Notes: generated by a model not told the origin, from the sequence alone. A stretch of 19,019 nucleotides of DNA from Aureispira sp964404215 (GCA_964404215.1 CAYOJF010000095.1:1-19019), one strand, 5' to 3'; positions 7,827 through 15,981 are shown, counted from the stretch's first letter. Numbers and translations: made by a program.

Positions 7827-9275
7827 ATGCTATTTCGATTTCTATTTTTATTGTGTTTGAGTATCAATAGCCTATCTGCTCAACAAACAAATGTGCTACT
7901 GTTGGGAAAAATAGAGCAGGCTATCCCGAATCAAACCGTGAAAATAGAAATCGACAAACGCTATGTCAATAATTCGGTAGAAGAATATACAACTTTGCTC
8001 AATCCAAATAATGAGTTTGGAGTGGCTTGTAGAATAGAAATCCCCCAATTGATTACGCTACATTATGGTAAACAATCTTGTCAACTTTTTGTAGAACCGA
8101 ATGATACCCTGACCATACAATTTAATGGACTTGACTTCCCTGCTAATCTATATTTTTCAGGTAAGGGTAAACGCAACAATAATTTTTGGCAGCAATTTGT
8201 ACAACAATATCCTACTGATCCTGTCATTTTTAATTACAATCAATATCGGAAAGGAATTTATTATTATAAGATTCACCAAAACTTAGACAAGAATCTACGA
8301 GCACTTGCTCCTACTGATTTCTTGGATTGGCAAAAGCAAAAAAATATCGCTAAAAAAAATATGTTCGATATGATTTTGCCCGCTACTACTGAAGAAGATT
8401 ATACTCCTCCTTTCACGAATGCTTTTAGAGCATTTATGACTGCCGAAATCACCTTTCGAGCTAAGCTAGAGTATCTTGCTTATAGCCATGTCTATGGAGC
8501 TAGGCACCAGATAGATAGTAGTTTTCTATTAGCGATAGAAAGTGATTGGCAGCAAGACGATGCCTACCTTGGTAATTTTTATTATAGAGAATTTTTGATG
8601 GCATGGCTCAATTATAAAAATAAAGCAGATATCAATGCCACCAAAAGCCCATATATATCACAATACTATCTAGCTGAAGAAACACTCCAAGAACGTACTA
8701 AGTATTTTGTCATGGCTCGAATGTTAGCCTTAGCCCTACGCAAAAATCCACCTAAAATAGTCAAAGACACCTATGAGCACTTCCTAAAAGAAAACCCTTA
8801 TTATGAACTTGATCGCCTCGTATTAGATCCTTTTCAGAAAGCAAGTTCACATCAAACAGGTCGTCCTGCTCCGGAGTTTTCGCTCAAAAATGTAGCTGGG
8901 AAAACTGTAGCGCTCAGTCAATTCAAAGGCAAAGTAGTTTATCTTGATTTTTGGGCATCTTGGTGTCGTCCTTGTATCAAAAAACAAACCTCTATGCAGA
9001 CCTTTGAACCTAAGTTTGATACCAGCGAAGTAGTGTTTGTACATGTTTCTTTAGATAAGAACTTTGATAATTGGAAAGAACAAGTGACCCAACAACAACT
9101 CAAAGGGGTACACCTTTTTTATGATCACAATACTTCCCGTATTGTACAAGATTACGAAGTGTTCTCTGTTCCTAAATTTTTCTTAATTACACATACAGGC
9201 AATTTCGCTTATACCCCAAGCTCGTATGATTTAGAAGAGCTATCTGTTGCTATTCGCCGTTTGGTAAATCGTTAA
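7827..9275 (+). CDS. TlpA-like thioredoxin-domain protein with long N-terminal region
   Basis: A periplasmic thiol-disulfide oxidoreductase of the TlpA/ResA type. I start it at the ATG at 7827, one base after the preceding stop, because that gives a clean signal peptide (MLFRFLFLLCLSINSLSAQQ); an in-frame TTG at 7815 would only add four residues that overlap the upstream gene. With this start the protein has 482 residues. Residues ~20-115 form a beta-rich DUF4369-like domain (VEPNDTLTIQF, YFSGKGKRNNNFW), ~120-335 are helical, and ~345-480 form the thioredoxin fold with APEFSLKNVAGKTVALSQFKGK and the active site WCRPC at 379-383, plus the cis-Pro region FSVPKFFLI. This layout is usual for Bacteroidota TlpA proteins, which often reduce exported c-type cytochromes or other envelope proteins. 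Its translational coupling to the DUF5686 barrel suggests linked envelope roles (inference). Confidence 0.92.
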   Translation: MLFRFLFLLCLSINSLSAQQTNVLLLGKIEQAIPNQTVKIEIDKRYVNNSVEEYTTLLNPNNEFGVACRIEIPQLITLHYGKQSCQLFVEPNDTLTIQFNGLDFPANLYFSGKGKRNNNFWQQFVQQYPTDPVIFNYNQYRKGIYYYKIHQNLDKNLRALAPTDFLDWQKQKNIAKKNMFDMILPATTEEDYTPPFTNAFRAFMTAEITFRAKLEYLAYSHVYGARHQIDSSFLLAIESDWQQDDAYLGNFYYREFLMAWLNYKNKADINATKSPYISQYYLAEETLQERTKYFVMARMLALALRKNPPKIVKDTYEHFLKENPYYELDRLVLDPFQKASSHQTGRPAPEFSLKNVAGKTVALSQFKGKVVYLDFWASWCRPCIKKQTSMQTFEPKFDTSEVVFVHVSLDKNFDNWKEQVTQQQLKGVHLFYDHNTSRIVQDYEVFSVPKFFLITHTGNFAYTPSSYDLEELSVAIRRLVNR

Positions 9276-9316
9276 TTATTCTATTCATTTTCTGAACAAA
9301 AATTCAGCATTCTTCT

Positions 9317-9324
9317 TACCTTTG
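9317..9324 (+). promoter_or_regulatory. Candidate -7 promoter box for tatC
   Basis: TACCTTTG fits TAnnTTTG well and lies between the TlpA-like stop and tatC. A start of transcription near 9330 would give a leader of about 125 bases that begins just ahead of the 10-bp hairpin. I see no -33 TTTG at the usual distance. Confidence 0.5.
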
Positions 9325-9336
9325 TATCCCCTTAGA

Positions 9337-9407
9337 GGACTTTTATTGATGAAGTTGTTTATAAAAGTCCATTGGTGGCAAAGTGAGTTCTGTAGTTTCG
9401 TACAGAA
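9337..9407 (+). promoter_or_regulatory. tatC leader with two perfect hairpins
   Basis: GGACTTTTAT at 9337-9346 is an exact reverse complement of ATAAAAGTCC at 9361-9370 (10-bp stem, 14-base loop). TTCTGTA at 9388-9394 pairs exactly with TACAGAA at 9401-9407 (7-bp stem, 6-base loop). Both lie after the TACCTTTG box and before the tatC ATG at 9457. Neither is followed by a T-run, so they are not obvious terminators of the upstream gene. They could form a structured 5' untranslated region or a small RNA; no known riboswitch class is recognised. Confidence 0.5.
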
Positions 9408-9456
9408 TCTGGAATATGATTTTTCAAACAACTTCGATAACAATACCAAACAAGTA

Positions 9457-10302
9457 ATGGCTGAGCATTCGACAGAAGAAAGAGAAATGACTTTCGTAGA
9501 GCATTTGGATGAACTACGAATTCACTTAATTCGTATCGCTATTGCTATCCTTGTAGGGGGAGTCTTTATTTTTTTCGCAACCGACATACTCTTTCAGTAT
9601 GTGATTTTTGGTCCACTTCGTCCTGATTTCCTCACCTATAGTTCGATGTGTTGGTTCTCCAATTGGGTAGGATTAGGACAACAATTGTGTTACGAACCTG
9701 TAGGCGTAGAGCCCGTCACATTAGAGATGGGAGAAGCCTTTTTACTTCATATCAAGATTTGTATTTTTGGTGGTATAATAGTCGTATTTCCTTATATCAT
9801 TTATGAATTATGGAAGTTTATCAGACCCGCTCTCTACCAAGAAGAACAAAGTGCCATTAGTGGTATTTCGTTCATGAGTAGTTTCTTATTTTTGCTAGGA
9901 ATCTGTTTTGGCTACTTCATCTTGTCTCCATTTGCAATCAATTTCTTGATGGGGTACCAGTTACCTATGATTAACACAGATGCTGATACTGGTAGTATTC
10001 TCAAAGCTAGTTCCTACATCAACTACATGATTATGTTTACCATACCTGTTGGCGTAATCTTCGAACTGCCTATTGCCGTTTACTATCTATCCAAACTAGG
10101 TTTGATTACGGATACTACCATGAAAACTTATCGTCGTCATGCTATTGTTGGCATTTTAGTCATTGCTGCTTTTGTTACGCCACCAGATGTCATGACACAA
10201 ATCATTATTGGTATACCAATCTATATTTTGTACGAAATCAGCATTTCTATTGCCGCTCGTGAGACAAAAAAAAGAGCTGAGCTGATGGGAGAAGATGTCT
10301 AG
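9457..10302 (+). CDS. tatC: Sec-independent protein translocase subunit TatC
   Basis: Inner-membrane core of the twin-arginine translocase, which binds the RR signal peptide and recruits TatA-type subunits to export folded proteins. I place the start at the ATG at 9457 (281 residues, MAEHSTEEREMTF...); the frame stays open upstream to 9322, but that stretch contains the promoter-like box and hairpins and does not look like TatC. The hallmark MTFVEHLDELRIHLIR precedes the first membrane segment (~22-42). A long first periplasmic loop (~45-95) holds two cysteines (SMCWF and QQLCYEP), a feature I recall from Bacteroidota TatC. FIRPALYQEEQ, SYINYMIMFTIPVGVIFELP and FVTPPDVMTQ are conserved family signatures, and six membrane segments are visible. 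No tatA/tatB homologue is adjacent, so it is a stand-alone gene here. Confidence 0.95.
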   Translation: MAEHSTEEREMTFVEHLDELRIHLIRIAIAILVGGVFIFFATDILFQYVIFGPLRPDFLTYSSMCWFSNWVGLGQQLCYEPVGVEPVTLEMGEAFLLHIKICIFGGIIVVFPYIIYELWKFIRPALYQEEQSAISGISFMSSFLFLLGICFGYFILSPFAINFLMGYQLPMINTDADTGSILKASSYINYMIMFTIPVGVIFELPIAVYYLSKLGLITDTTMKTYRRHAIVGILVIAAFVTPPDVMTQIIIGIPIYILYEISISIAARETKKRAELMGEDV

Positions 10303-10320
10303 ATATATTTGCTATAGAGC

Positions 10321-10362
10321 AAAAGAAAGGGCTATTTCCAATAGGAAATAGCCCTTTCTTTT
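10321..10362. terminator. Strong bidirectional intrinsic terminator between tatC and recQ
   Basis: A perfect 19-bp inverted repeat: 10321-10339 pairs with 10344-10362 around the 4-base loop AATA. The A-rich left arm and T-rich right arm give a U-tract in both directions (the core is AAAGGGCTATTTCC), so it can end tatC transcripts on the plus strand and recQ transcripts on the minus strand. Confidence 0.92.
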
Positions 10363-10378
10363 TATCCATTTTTCATGA

Positions 10379-12589
10379 TTAGTTAGCAGTTTCTGACAAA
10401 AATTTCAAGCGAATCAATTCTATTTCTTCCAGTGAAATATCATCCTCCTTCAATTCCTCAAAAGCTAGATCCAGATTATCTGATTCTGCTTGCATGAAAT
10501 AGTCTATAATATCTTCTTGTACATCTTCATCAACACTATCTTCTATGTAGTAATCTATACTTAATTTGGTCCCCGAATTGACAATCATATACATTTCATG
10601 AAGTAAATCCTCCATAGACAAGCCCATGGTGTCAGCGATATCATCAAAAGGAATTTTTTTATCAATACTCTGAATCAGTAATACCTTGTTTTTAGATTTT
10701 TTAGCTACTGATTTGATTACAATATCAACTGGACGAACAATTTCATTTTCTTCTACATAAGTGGCTATTGCTTTGATAAATTCACGTCCATAGCGTCTTC
10801 CCTTTCCTTCACTTACCCCTTGAATATTTTTCATCTCTTCAATCGTCAGTGGGTATCGTGTCGCCATTTCTTCAATAGACGGCTCCTGAAAGACAACAAA
10901 CGGCGGAACATCTTTTGCCTTTGCCACTTTCTTTCGCACCTGCATCAGAATTTTAAATAAATTTTCATCCAATACTGAGGCACTAGCTGCTTGGGCCGCA
11001 GAAGCGACCTCTACGGCTTCTTGTATAAAATCATGATTAAGAGTCATCATGAAAGAAGTTGGTGCATTGATATAAGCATTTCCTTGAGGCATTATTTTAA
11101 TAATCCCATAGGTCTCAATATCTTTCCGTAAAAAGTTATTTAATAAAGCCTGTCTTAAAATAGAATTCCAAAAATGAGGATCTTTTCCTCTCCCCTTACC
11201 AAAAAGTGGTAATTCATTATATTTGAAATCTAGTATGGTCTTTGTTTTATTACCCAATATAAAATCAACGATTTCTTTAATATGACAATTTTCATTGAGT
11301 TGCAATACGCTCTCTAATGCTAATTTCATTTCTCCTTGAGCTTCTACTGGCGTTTTAGGATACTTACAATTGTCACACATATTATTGGCAGAACAATGGT
11401 TATCTTGATATTCTTCTCCAAAATAATGTAACAGAAAGCGTCTACGACAAGAAGAGGTTTCTGCATAAGCAATCATTTCTGACAATAATTGATTCCCCAT
11501 TTCTCTTTCTGAAACGGGTTTATCTCTCAGAAATTTTTCTAATCTCAAAATATCCTTGTAGGAATAATAAGCCACACACTTTCCTTCTAGTCCATCTCTT
11601 CCAGCTCTTCCTGTCTCTTGATAATAGTTTTCAATACTCTTTGGAATATCATAATGAATCACAAAACGAACATCTGGCTTATCTATCCCCATTCCAAAAG
11701 CAATTGTAGCAACAATTACATCTATTTCTTCCATAAGAAAGCCATCCTGTGTATTGCTACGCAATTTGGCATCTAACCCAGCATGATATGGAGCTGCCTT
11801 AATATCATTGACCGCCAGCAATTTCGCAATTTCTTCTGTTGATTTTCGGCTCTGTACATAAACAATCCCTGATTTCCCATTAGTGGCTTTCACATACTGG
11901 ACAATATCTTTCAATACAGCCTCTTTCTTGCCTTTAGGACGAATTTCATAATATAGATTATCTCGATTGAACGAAGATACAAACTCATTGTAATCCTTCA
12001 TTCGTAAGGTCTTGATAATATCCAAACGAACTTTTGGAGTAGCTGTTGCCGTCAATGCTATCAATGGAATATTCTTATTCATTGATTCAATCATTGTACG
12101 AATTCGTCTATATTCTGGTCGGAAATCATGCCCCCACTCTGAAATACAATGGGCTTCGTCTATAGCAATGAAAGAAATATTATTCTGTGCAAAGAAAAGT
12201 AGATTTTCTTGCTTGGTTAGTGTCTCTGGTGCGACATAAAGTAGTTTGGTATGACCGTCAACAATATCTTGTCTTACCGCCTTGATTTGAGCCTTAGTCA
12301 GAGAGGAATTTAAAAAATGAGCAACATTGTCGGAAGAAGCGTAAGAGCGAATAGAGTCTACTTGATTTTTCATCAAAGCAATCAATGGGGAAATAACAAT
12401 TGCGGTGCCTTCCATCATCATCGCAGGTAATTGATAACATAGCGATTTTCCTCCACCTGTTGGCATTATCACAAAGGTATCGTGTCCATCGAGTAAACTC
12501 TTTACCACCTCCATTTGCTGTCCTTTGAATTTGTCGAACCCAAAGAATTTTTTGAGAGATTGTTGTACACTTATATTTTCTGTTGCCAT
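10379..12589 (-). CDS. recQ: ATP-dependent DNA helicase RecQ
   Basis: Superfamily 2 helicase that unwinds DNA 3' to 5' in recombination and replication-fork repair. The 736-residue protein has the helicase core at ~1-340: Walker A MPTGGGKS at 42-49, DEAH at 144-147, the aromatic-rich loop DEAHCISEWGHDFRPEY, ALTATATP near 178-185, and motif VI with QETGRAGRDG. The RecQ-C-terminal zinc site uses Cys381, Cys399, Cys405 and Cys408. A winged-helix region follows, then an HRDC domain at about 540-625 (PPFVVFQE, IEEMATRYPLTIEEMKNIQGVSEGK). The last ~110 residues include a predicted helix-turn-helix-like part and an acidic tail, which is the normal Bacteroidota RecQ layout. It starts at ATG 12589 (MATENISVQQ). 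It is convergent with tatC and appears monocistronic. Confidence 0.97.
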   Translation of the reverse strand: MATENISVQQSLKKFFGFDKFKGQQMEVVKSLLDGHDTFVIMPTGGGKSLCYQLPAMMMEGTAIVISPLIALMKNQVDSIRSYASSDNVAHFLNSSLTKAQIKAVRQDIVDGHTKLLYVAPETLTKQENLLFFAQNNISFIAIDEAHCISEWGHDFRPEYRRIRTMIESMNKNIPLIALTATATPKVRLDIIKTLRMKDYNEFVSSFNRDNLYYEIRPKGKKEAVLKDIVQYVKATNGKSGIVYVQSRKSTEEIAKLLAVNDIKAAPYHAGLDAKLRSNTQDGFLMEEIDVIVATIAFGMGIDKPDVRFVIHYDIPKSIENYYQETGRAGRDGLEGKCVAYYSYKDILRLEKFLRDKPVSEREMGNQLLSEMIAYAETSSCRRRFLLHYFGEEYQDNHCSANNMCDNCKYPKTPVEAQGEMKLALESVLQLNENCHIKEIVDFILGNKTKTILDFKYNELPLFGKGRGKDPHFWNSILRQALLNNFLRKDIETYGIIKIMPQGNAYINAPTSFMMTLNHDFIQEAVEVASAAQAASASVLDENLFKILMQVRKKVAKAKDVPPFVVFQEPSIEEMATRYPLTIEEMKNIQGVSEGKGRRYGREFIKAIATYVEENEIVRPVDIVIKSVAKKSKNKVLLIQSIDKKIPFDDIADTMGLSMEDLLHEMYMIVNSGTKLSIDYYIEDSVDEDVQEDIIDYFMQAESDNLDLAFEELKEDDISLEEIELIRLKFLSETAN

Positions 12590-12866
12590 AATATTATTAT
12601 AGTTGATATTATTTGGAGTAATTTCGATCCTTCATTTAGTAGAAAGGAAATATCTTCTTTTACTTATAAATTTGTTAGTGGTCAAGAGAATGAAAATACA
12701 ACAAAAGCCTTAGCTTTACAAAATATCCAGCTAATATTTAGCTCGCTCTATCTAACGCTAGATCTCTATTGGCTCTACATGAAAGTTAAGATTCTAATCA
12801 CTTTACCAAAGCAACTAGAAGTGTATTTTCAATGCAGCCACTCTACCAACAAAAATATATCCAACT
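12590..12866. other. Divergent intergenic region between recQ and the ABM-domain gene
   Basis: No gene is supported here. A plus-strand frame runs through it from inside recQ, but its translation is low-complexity, resembles nothing and shares the recQ start region. A TAAATTTG box (TAnnTTTG) at 12667-12674 could serve the plus-strand gene at a distance of about 190 bases, and on the minus strand TATTTTTG (12850-12857) could serve recQ from about 260 bases away. Small perfect hairpins are AGCTAA/TTAGCT at 12729-12743 and ATCTA/TAGAT at 12750-12763. Neither promoter has a clear -33 element. Confidence 0.5.
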
Positions 12867-13163
12867 ATGATTATCCGAATTGTTAAAATGACTTTTAGAC
12901 CAGAAGAAGTTGCTTCTTTTTTAGAGCGATTCGAACCTCGAAAAGAAGGTATTCGTCACTTTGAAGGTTGTTCTTATTTGCAGGTACTTCAAGATAAAAA
13001 TAATCCACATATCATTTTTTCGCATAGTTATTGGACAGATGAAATGGCCCTGAACAATTATCGCCATTCTGATTTTTTCAGAGAAACCTGGAAATTTACC
13101 AAACCTAAGTTTGCTGCTCCAGCAGAAGCTTGGACTCTACATAATTTGCACGAATTAAAATAA
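12867..13163 (+). CDS. Antibiotic biosynthesis monooxygenase (ABM) domain protein
   Basis: A 98-residue single-domain protein with the dimeric ferredoxin-like ABM fold: MIIRIVKMTFRPEEVASFLERF forms the first strand and helix, GIRHFEGCSYLQVLQD the second strand pair, HIIFSHSYWTDEMALNNYRHSDFF the strand-helix with the W-x-D-E-x-A-L-x-x-Y-x-x-S motif that marks the family, and the end is FAAPAEAWTLH. Family members include YgiN-like quinol monooxygenases and heme-degrading IsdG types; this one lacks enough specific residues for me to assign a substrate. It is cytoplasmic with no signal peptide. It lies 6 bases upstream of the triple-repeat secreted protein gene, so the two are one transcription unit. 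Confidence 0.88.
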   Translation: MIIRIVKMTFRPEEVASFLERFEPRKEGIRHFEGCSYLQVLQDKNNPHIIFSHSYWTDEMALNNYRHSDFFRETWKFTKPKFAAPAEAWTLHNLHELK

Positions 13164-13169
13164 ATACCA

Positions 13170-13997
13170 ATGAAGTCTTTTATACTTTTCATGTTACTCC
13201 CATTAGGTTTATTCGCTCAAGATACTTGGGTAGATTATATTATTGGACGACCACTCCCTGGTTATACACAAGCTCGGAAAGCAGTTGCTCTAGAATGGGG
13301 GCTGAACTACCAGCCTATCTTGGCAGGAGATGTAGTCAATGACGATATGTATATCAACGTAGAGAAATACAAAAAAAGCAATGCCGATTATCTCCAAAAG
13401 ATTGAAAATCAATATGGGAAAAATTGGTTAGAGCTTTTTAACCTAGAAACCTCTATTCAACGGCTCCAAAGCTATAATCCACTCCAAGGTAAGTGGATTG
13501 AATTCATCCCAGAAATTGCTGCTGACAAAAGTTACATTAGTGCCAAACAAGAACAATTAAAAGCCTGGGGCATTCCTTATCAAGGAATCATTCTGACAGC
13601 TGATGCTACTCTATCTTCAGAGCAAGAAAAAGCAGTATCCGAAAGTAGTGATTACCTTCGTAAGCTTACGAGTATACTCGGAGAAAATTGGCAAGAGTAT
13701 CTTGACAGACAATTACAAATCAAGCTACAACAAAAAACAACTACTCTAGATCAATGGAACGAGTATCTACTGGAAGAGGTAGACGAGACTTATTACCTTG
13801 CCAAAAAAGAAGTGTTACAATCTTGGGGTATCTCTTATGAACCTCATTTTGTCCATTGTTGCAAAAACAAAGAAAAGAAAATGAAAGCTGGTAATTATGC
13901 TGCTAAAGCCGCTACTGCCAAAACTAAGATTCAACAATTGTATGGCAAAGGTTGGGAAGATCAACTTAGAGTTGAAATTCAGAAAAAATTGGACTAA
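13170..13997 (+). CDS. Secreted protein made of three ~80-residue repeats, unknown function
   Basis: A 275-residue protein with a short signal peptide (about residues 1-17, ending FAQ) and no lipobox. The mature part is three divergent tandem repeats, which I read as W20-Q100, W109-Q187 and W196-D275. Each starts with W(V/I/N)(D/E)(Y/F), has a Y..A(K/R)...L..WG(I/L).Y motif about 23 residues later (WG at 43-44, 133-134, 219-220), then a variable loop, and closes with a helix containing an (L/Y)G(K/E)(N/G)W motif (W86, W174, W262) and a final (K/R)L. The third repeat has CC at 230-231 in its loop. The repeats look mostly helical. I do not recognise a family. Coupled by 6 bases to the ABM-domain gene. 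The 3' end lies 4 bases from the convergent S41 peptidase. Confidence 0.85.
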   Translation: MKSFILFMLLPLGLFAQDTWVDYIIGRPLPGYTQARKAVALEWGLNYQPILAGDVVNDDMYINVEKYKKSNADYLQKIENQYGKNWLELFNLETSIQRLQSYNPLQGKWIEFIPEIAADKSYISAKQEQLKAWGIPYQGIILTADATLSSEQEKAVSESSDYLRKLTSILGENWQEYLDRQLQIKLQQKTTTLDQWNEYLLEEVDETYYLAKKEVLQSWGISYEPHFVHCCKNKEKKMKAGNYAAKAATAKTKIQQLYGKGWEDQLRVEIQKKLD

Positions 13998-14001
13998 GAA
14001 T

Positions 14002-15393
14002 CTAATTATAATTATTCTTTTTAAGTCTTTTTTTAATGTAGGACCATGCTCTCTTTGATTTCACCTTGATATCTGGTTCTACTCCTCTTTGATCTATTTT
14101 GTATCCATCGGAAGTGTAATAGGTAGCTGTTGGTAGAAATAGACTAAACTGATGTGCTAAGCTAAATATTTCGGCACTCAACATTGAACCAGCTGTTCTT
14201 TCGCCTATCACCGTGGCTAACTGGTGTTGCTGTAGTCCATAAACAATTGGCTCACAGGTACTCCCTGTATACTTATTTGTCAACAAATATACATCACCTT
14301 TAAAAGTAGAAGGCTTTGGCTCTACCTGTAAGCAAATGCCTTCTTCTTGATGTAAATCTTGGATCAACAACTCTAAATTTTCTTCTGAAAAAGCTTTAAA
14401 TCGAATGTAATCTGCTATAGCTGGTAAAGTATCATGTGTTTCAAACCATTTGCGAGAAAGCAATACCCCTCCCCAAAAAGAAGTATCAACTAGGTGTCTT
14501 GCAAAAGCTAATCCTGGAGCTACTGATCCACCTCCGTTATTTCTAAGATCTACTATTAAATGATTAAAACTTCCTGTCTTAATTATTTCCATCATGCTAT
14601 CTATTTCAGTTACAGTTCCCATAAAGGAAGCGATATCTAAATAAGCTGTTTTGTTTTTAGGAACCAATGTTAATTGAGCTTCTTCCTCTGCCCCGAAATC
14701 AAATGTTGTTTCTTTAAACAAAGCAAAATGAGAAAAAGATAGCTTCTCTGCAAAATGGGAAAACGCCACTATTAATTCAAAATCGGTATAAACATAAGGA
14801 ATAACTTTAGTCATTTTTTTTACAAATCGGTGCCAATTGTTTTCTTCTATTAATGCCCTATTATAGATATATTTTCTAGTGGTATCAATAACATTATTGA
14901 AAATAGTTTTATAGTCTTGTAGGGGAAATTGCCCATCAAATAAAGAGCCTCTTACTTTATAACAAGATTCCCCTACATCTAATACCCCATCTAACTGATC
15001 TCCAACTATTCTCCAATCTATTTCAAAATCACCTATAAGTGTCTCCATAGTGCCTGATAAAAAAGTAGTGTCTCCTTTTATCCAAGAGTCTCCTTTTTTA
15101 ATATAAAATAGACTCCCTTCTCTATTGAATCTTTTTGTAAAGATTCGTCCAAGTCTATATTTTGTATTACCAAATAAGTCCTGAGTAGCTTTTTTTCTAG
15201 AAAAAGCTCTGTAAGTACTATCTGAAGAAGGGACTATATTCATTACTGTCATTACTTCTCCTATGTCTGGCAACTCCATTTCTAACAGGAAACGATTAGA
15301 CTTCCCTTCTATTGATGAAATGTATCCCACTAAAATAATCCAGAAAAAAAGATAGTAATACTTGTTAGTAGGCATGATATGTTTTTTGTTCAT
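14002..15393 (-). CDS. S41-family (tricorn/C-terminal-processing-like) serine peptidase
   Basis: A 463-residue envelope protease. The N-terminus has a hydrophobic segment (~12-28) that acts as signal or anchor; an in-frame ATG at residue 7 (15375) is an alternative start. Residues ~30-240 show no PDZ domain and contain a beta-rich block (DGVLDVGESCYKV) of unknown type, then SHFALF at 221-226, where His222 is the likely catalytic histidine. The S41 core follows: AYLDIASF, HLIVDLRNNGGGS at 279-290, VYLLTNKYTGSTCEP with the probable nucleophile Ser378, GERTAGSM, and the terminal block DGYKIDQRGVEPDI. The order matches S41 peptidases; the missing PDZ is common in the tricorn-like branch. It lies 62 bases downstream of the gamma-carbonic anhydrase gene on the same strand and may be co-transcribed. 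Target protein unknown. Confidence 0.88.
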   Translation of the reverse strand: MNKKHIMPTNKYYYLFFWIILVGYISSIEGKSNRFLLEMELPDIGEVMTVMNIVPSSDSTYRAFSRKKATQDLFGNTKYRLGRIFTKRFNREGSLFYIKKGDSWIKGDTTFLSGTMETLIGDFEIDWRIVGDQLDGVLDVGESCYKVRGSLFDGQFPLQDYKTIFNNVIDTTRKYIYNRALIEENNWHRFVKKMTKVIPYVYTDFELIVAFSHFAEKLSFSHFALFKETTFDFGAEEEAQLTLVPKNKTAYLDIASFMGTVTEIDSMMEIIKTGSFNHLIVDLRNNGGGSVAPGLAFARHLVDTSFWGGVLLSRKWFETHDTLPAIADYIRFKAFSEENLELLIQDLHQEEGICLQVEPKPSTFKGDVYLLTNKYTGSTCEPIVYGLQQHQLATVIGERTAGSMLSAEIFSLAHQFSLFLPTATYYTSDGYKIDQRGVEPDIKVKSKRAWSYIKKRLKKNNYN

Positions 15394-15455
15394 TAAGAAT
15401 TTGAATATTAAACTCTAAAACGACCTACTAAAACAAAAAGGTTAGTATATAAAAA

Positions 15456-15980
15456 TTATACCTCTTCTTCTTTGTACCAAGAAGCGTATTTCACATAGTT
15501 ATCTGCTATTCGAGCAATTGTATCTTTAAATTGATCTGGGCTGAGTTCTTTTACCTTTTTGGCAGGTATTCCAGCATAAATACAGTTGCTTTCTAACACT
15601 GTATTTTCTAAAACAACAGCTCCTGCCGCCACCAAACAGTTGGAGTTAACAACTACATGATCCATCAACATAGCCCCCATACCAATCAATACATTATCAT
15701 GAATGGTACATCCATGAACAATAGCCCTATGACCAATAGATACATTATTGCCAATAGTAGTAGCAGCACGCTCATAAGTACAGTGTATAATAGCAGCATC
15801 TTGTACGTTTACCTTATTCCCCATCTGAATTCGATTGACATCTCCCCTGATCACTGCCTGAAACCAAACACTACAGTCATTTCCCATCTGAACATCTCCA
15901 ATAATAGTTGCATTCTCAGATAAATAACAATTTTCACCCATTTGGGGATGCTTTCCTCTTACTGTTTTTATTAATGCCAT
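15456..15980 (-). CDS. Gamma-class carbonic anhydrase family protein (left-handed beta-helix)
   Basis: A 174-residue trimeric hexapeptide-repeat protein of the YrdA/PaaY/CaiE group. I start it at ATG 15980 (MALIKTVRGKHPQMGENCYLSENATIIGDV); the frame extends 24 residues further upstream, but those residues do not resemble the family and run into the divergent gene. Isoleucine/valine-led hexapeptides cover ~20-135. The zinc ligands His66, His84 and His89 are present (IIHCTY, GHRAIVHGC), as are Arg46 and Asp48 in RGD and Gln60, which are features of gamma carbonic anhydrases. It may hydrate CO2 or be one of the many homologues with no demonstrated activity. It ends with a helical tail (FKDTIARIADNYVKYASWYKEE). 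It sits 62 bases upstream of the S41 gene and 37 bases from the divergent GT-C gene. Confidence 0.92.
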   Translation of the reverse strand: MALIKTVRGKHPQMGENCYLSENATIIGDVQMGNDCSVWFQAVIRGDVNRIQMGNKVNVQDAAIIHCTYERAATTIGNNVSIGHRAIVHGCTIHDNVLIGMGAMLMDHVVVNSNCLVAAGAVVLENTVLESNCIYAGIPAKKVKELSPDQFKDTIARIADNYVKYASWYKEEEV

Positions 15981-15981
15981 G

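Noticed and set aside
9322..9456. 45-residue N-terminal extension of tatC starting at a TTG, or at the ATG at 9349
   Set aside because: It overlaps the TACCTTTG promoter-like box and two perfect hairpins, does not resemble TatC, and the ATG at 9457 gives the usual TatC N-terminus.
12515..12886. Plus-strand 123-residue frame across the recQ start and the intergenic region
   Set aside because: Low-complexity hydrophobic composition, no family resemblance, overlaps recQ antisense and the ABM gene start.
15426..15447. TACTAA/TTAGTA inverted repeat between the carbonic anhydrase and S41 genes as a terminator
   Set aside because: Only 6 A-T-rich pairs with a 10-base loop; not convincing.
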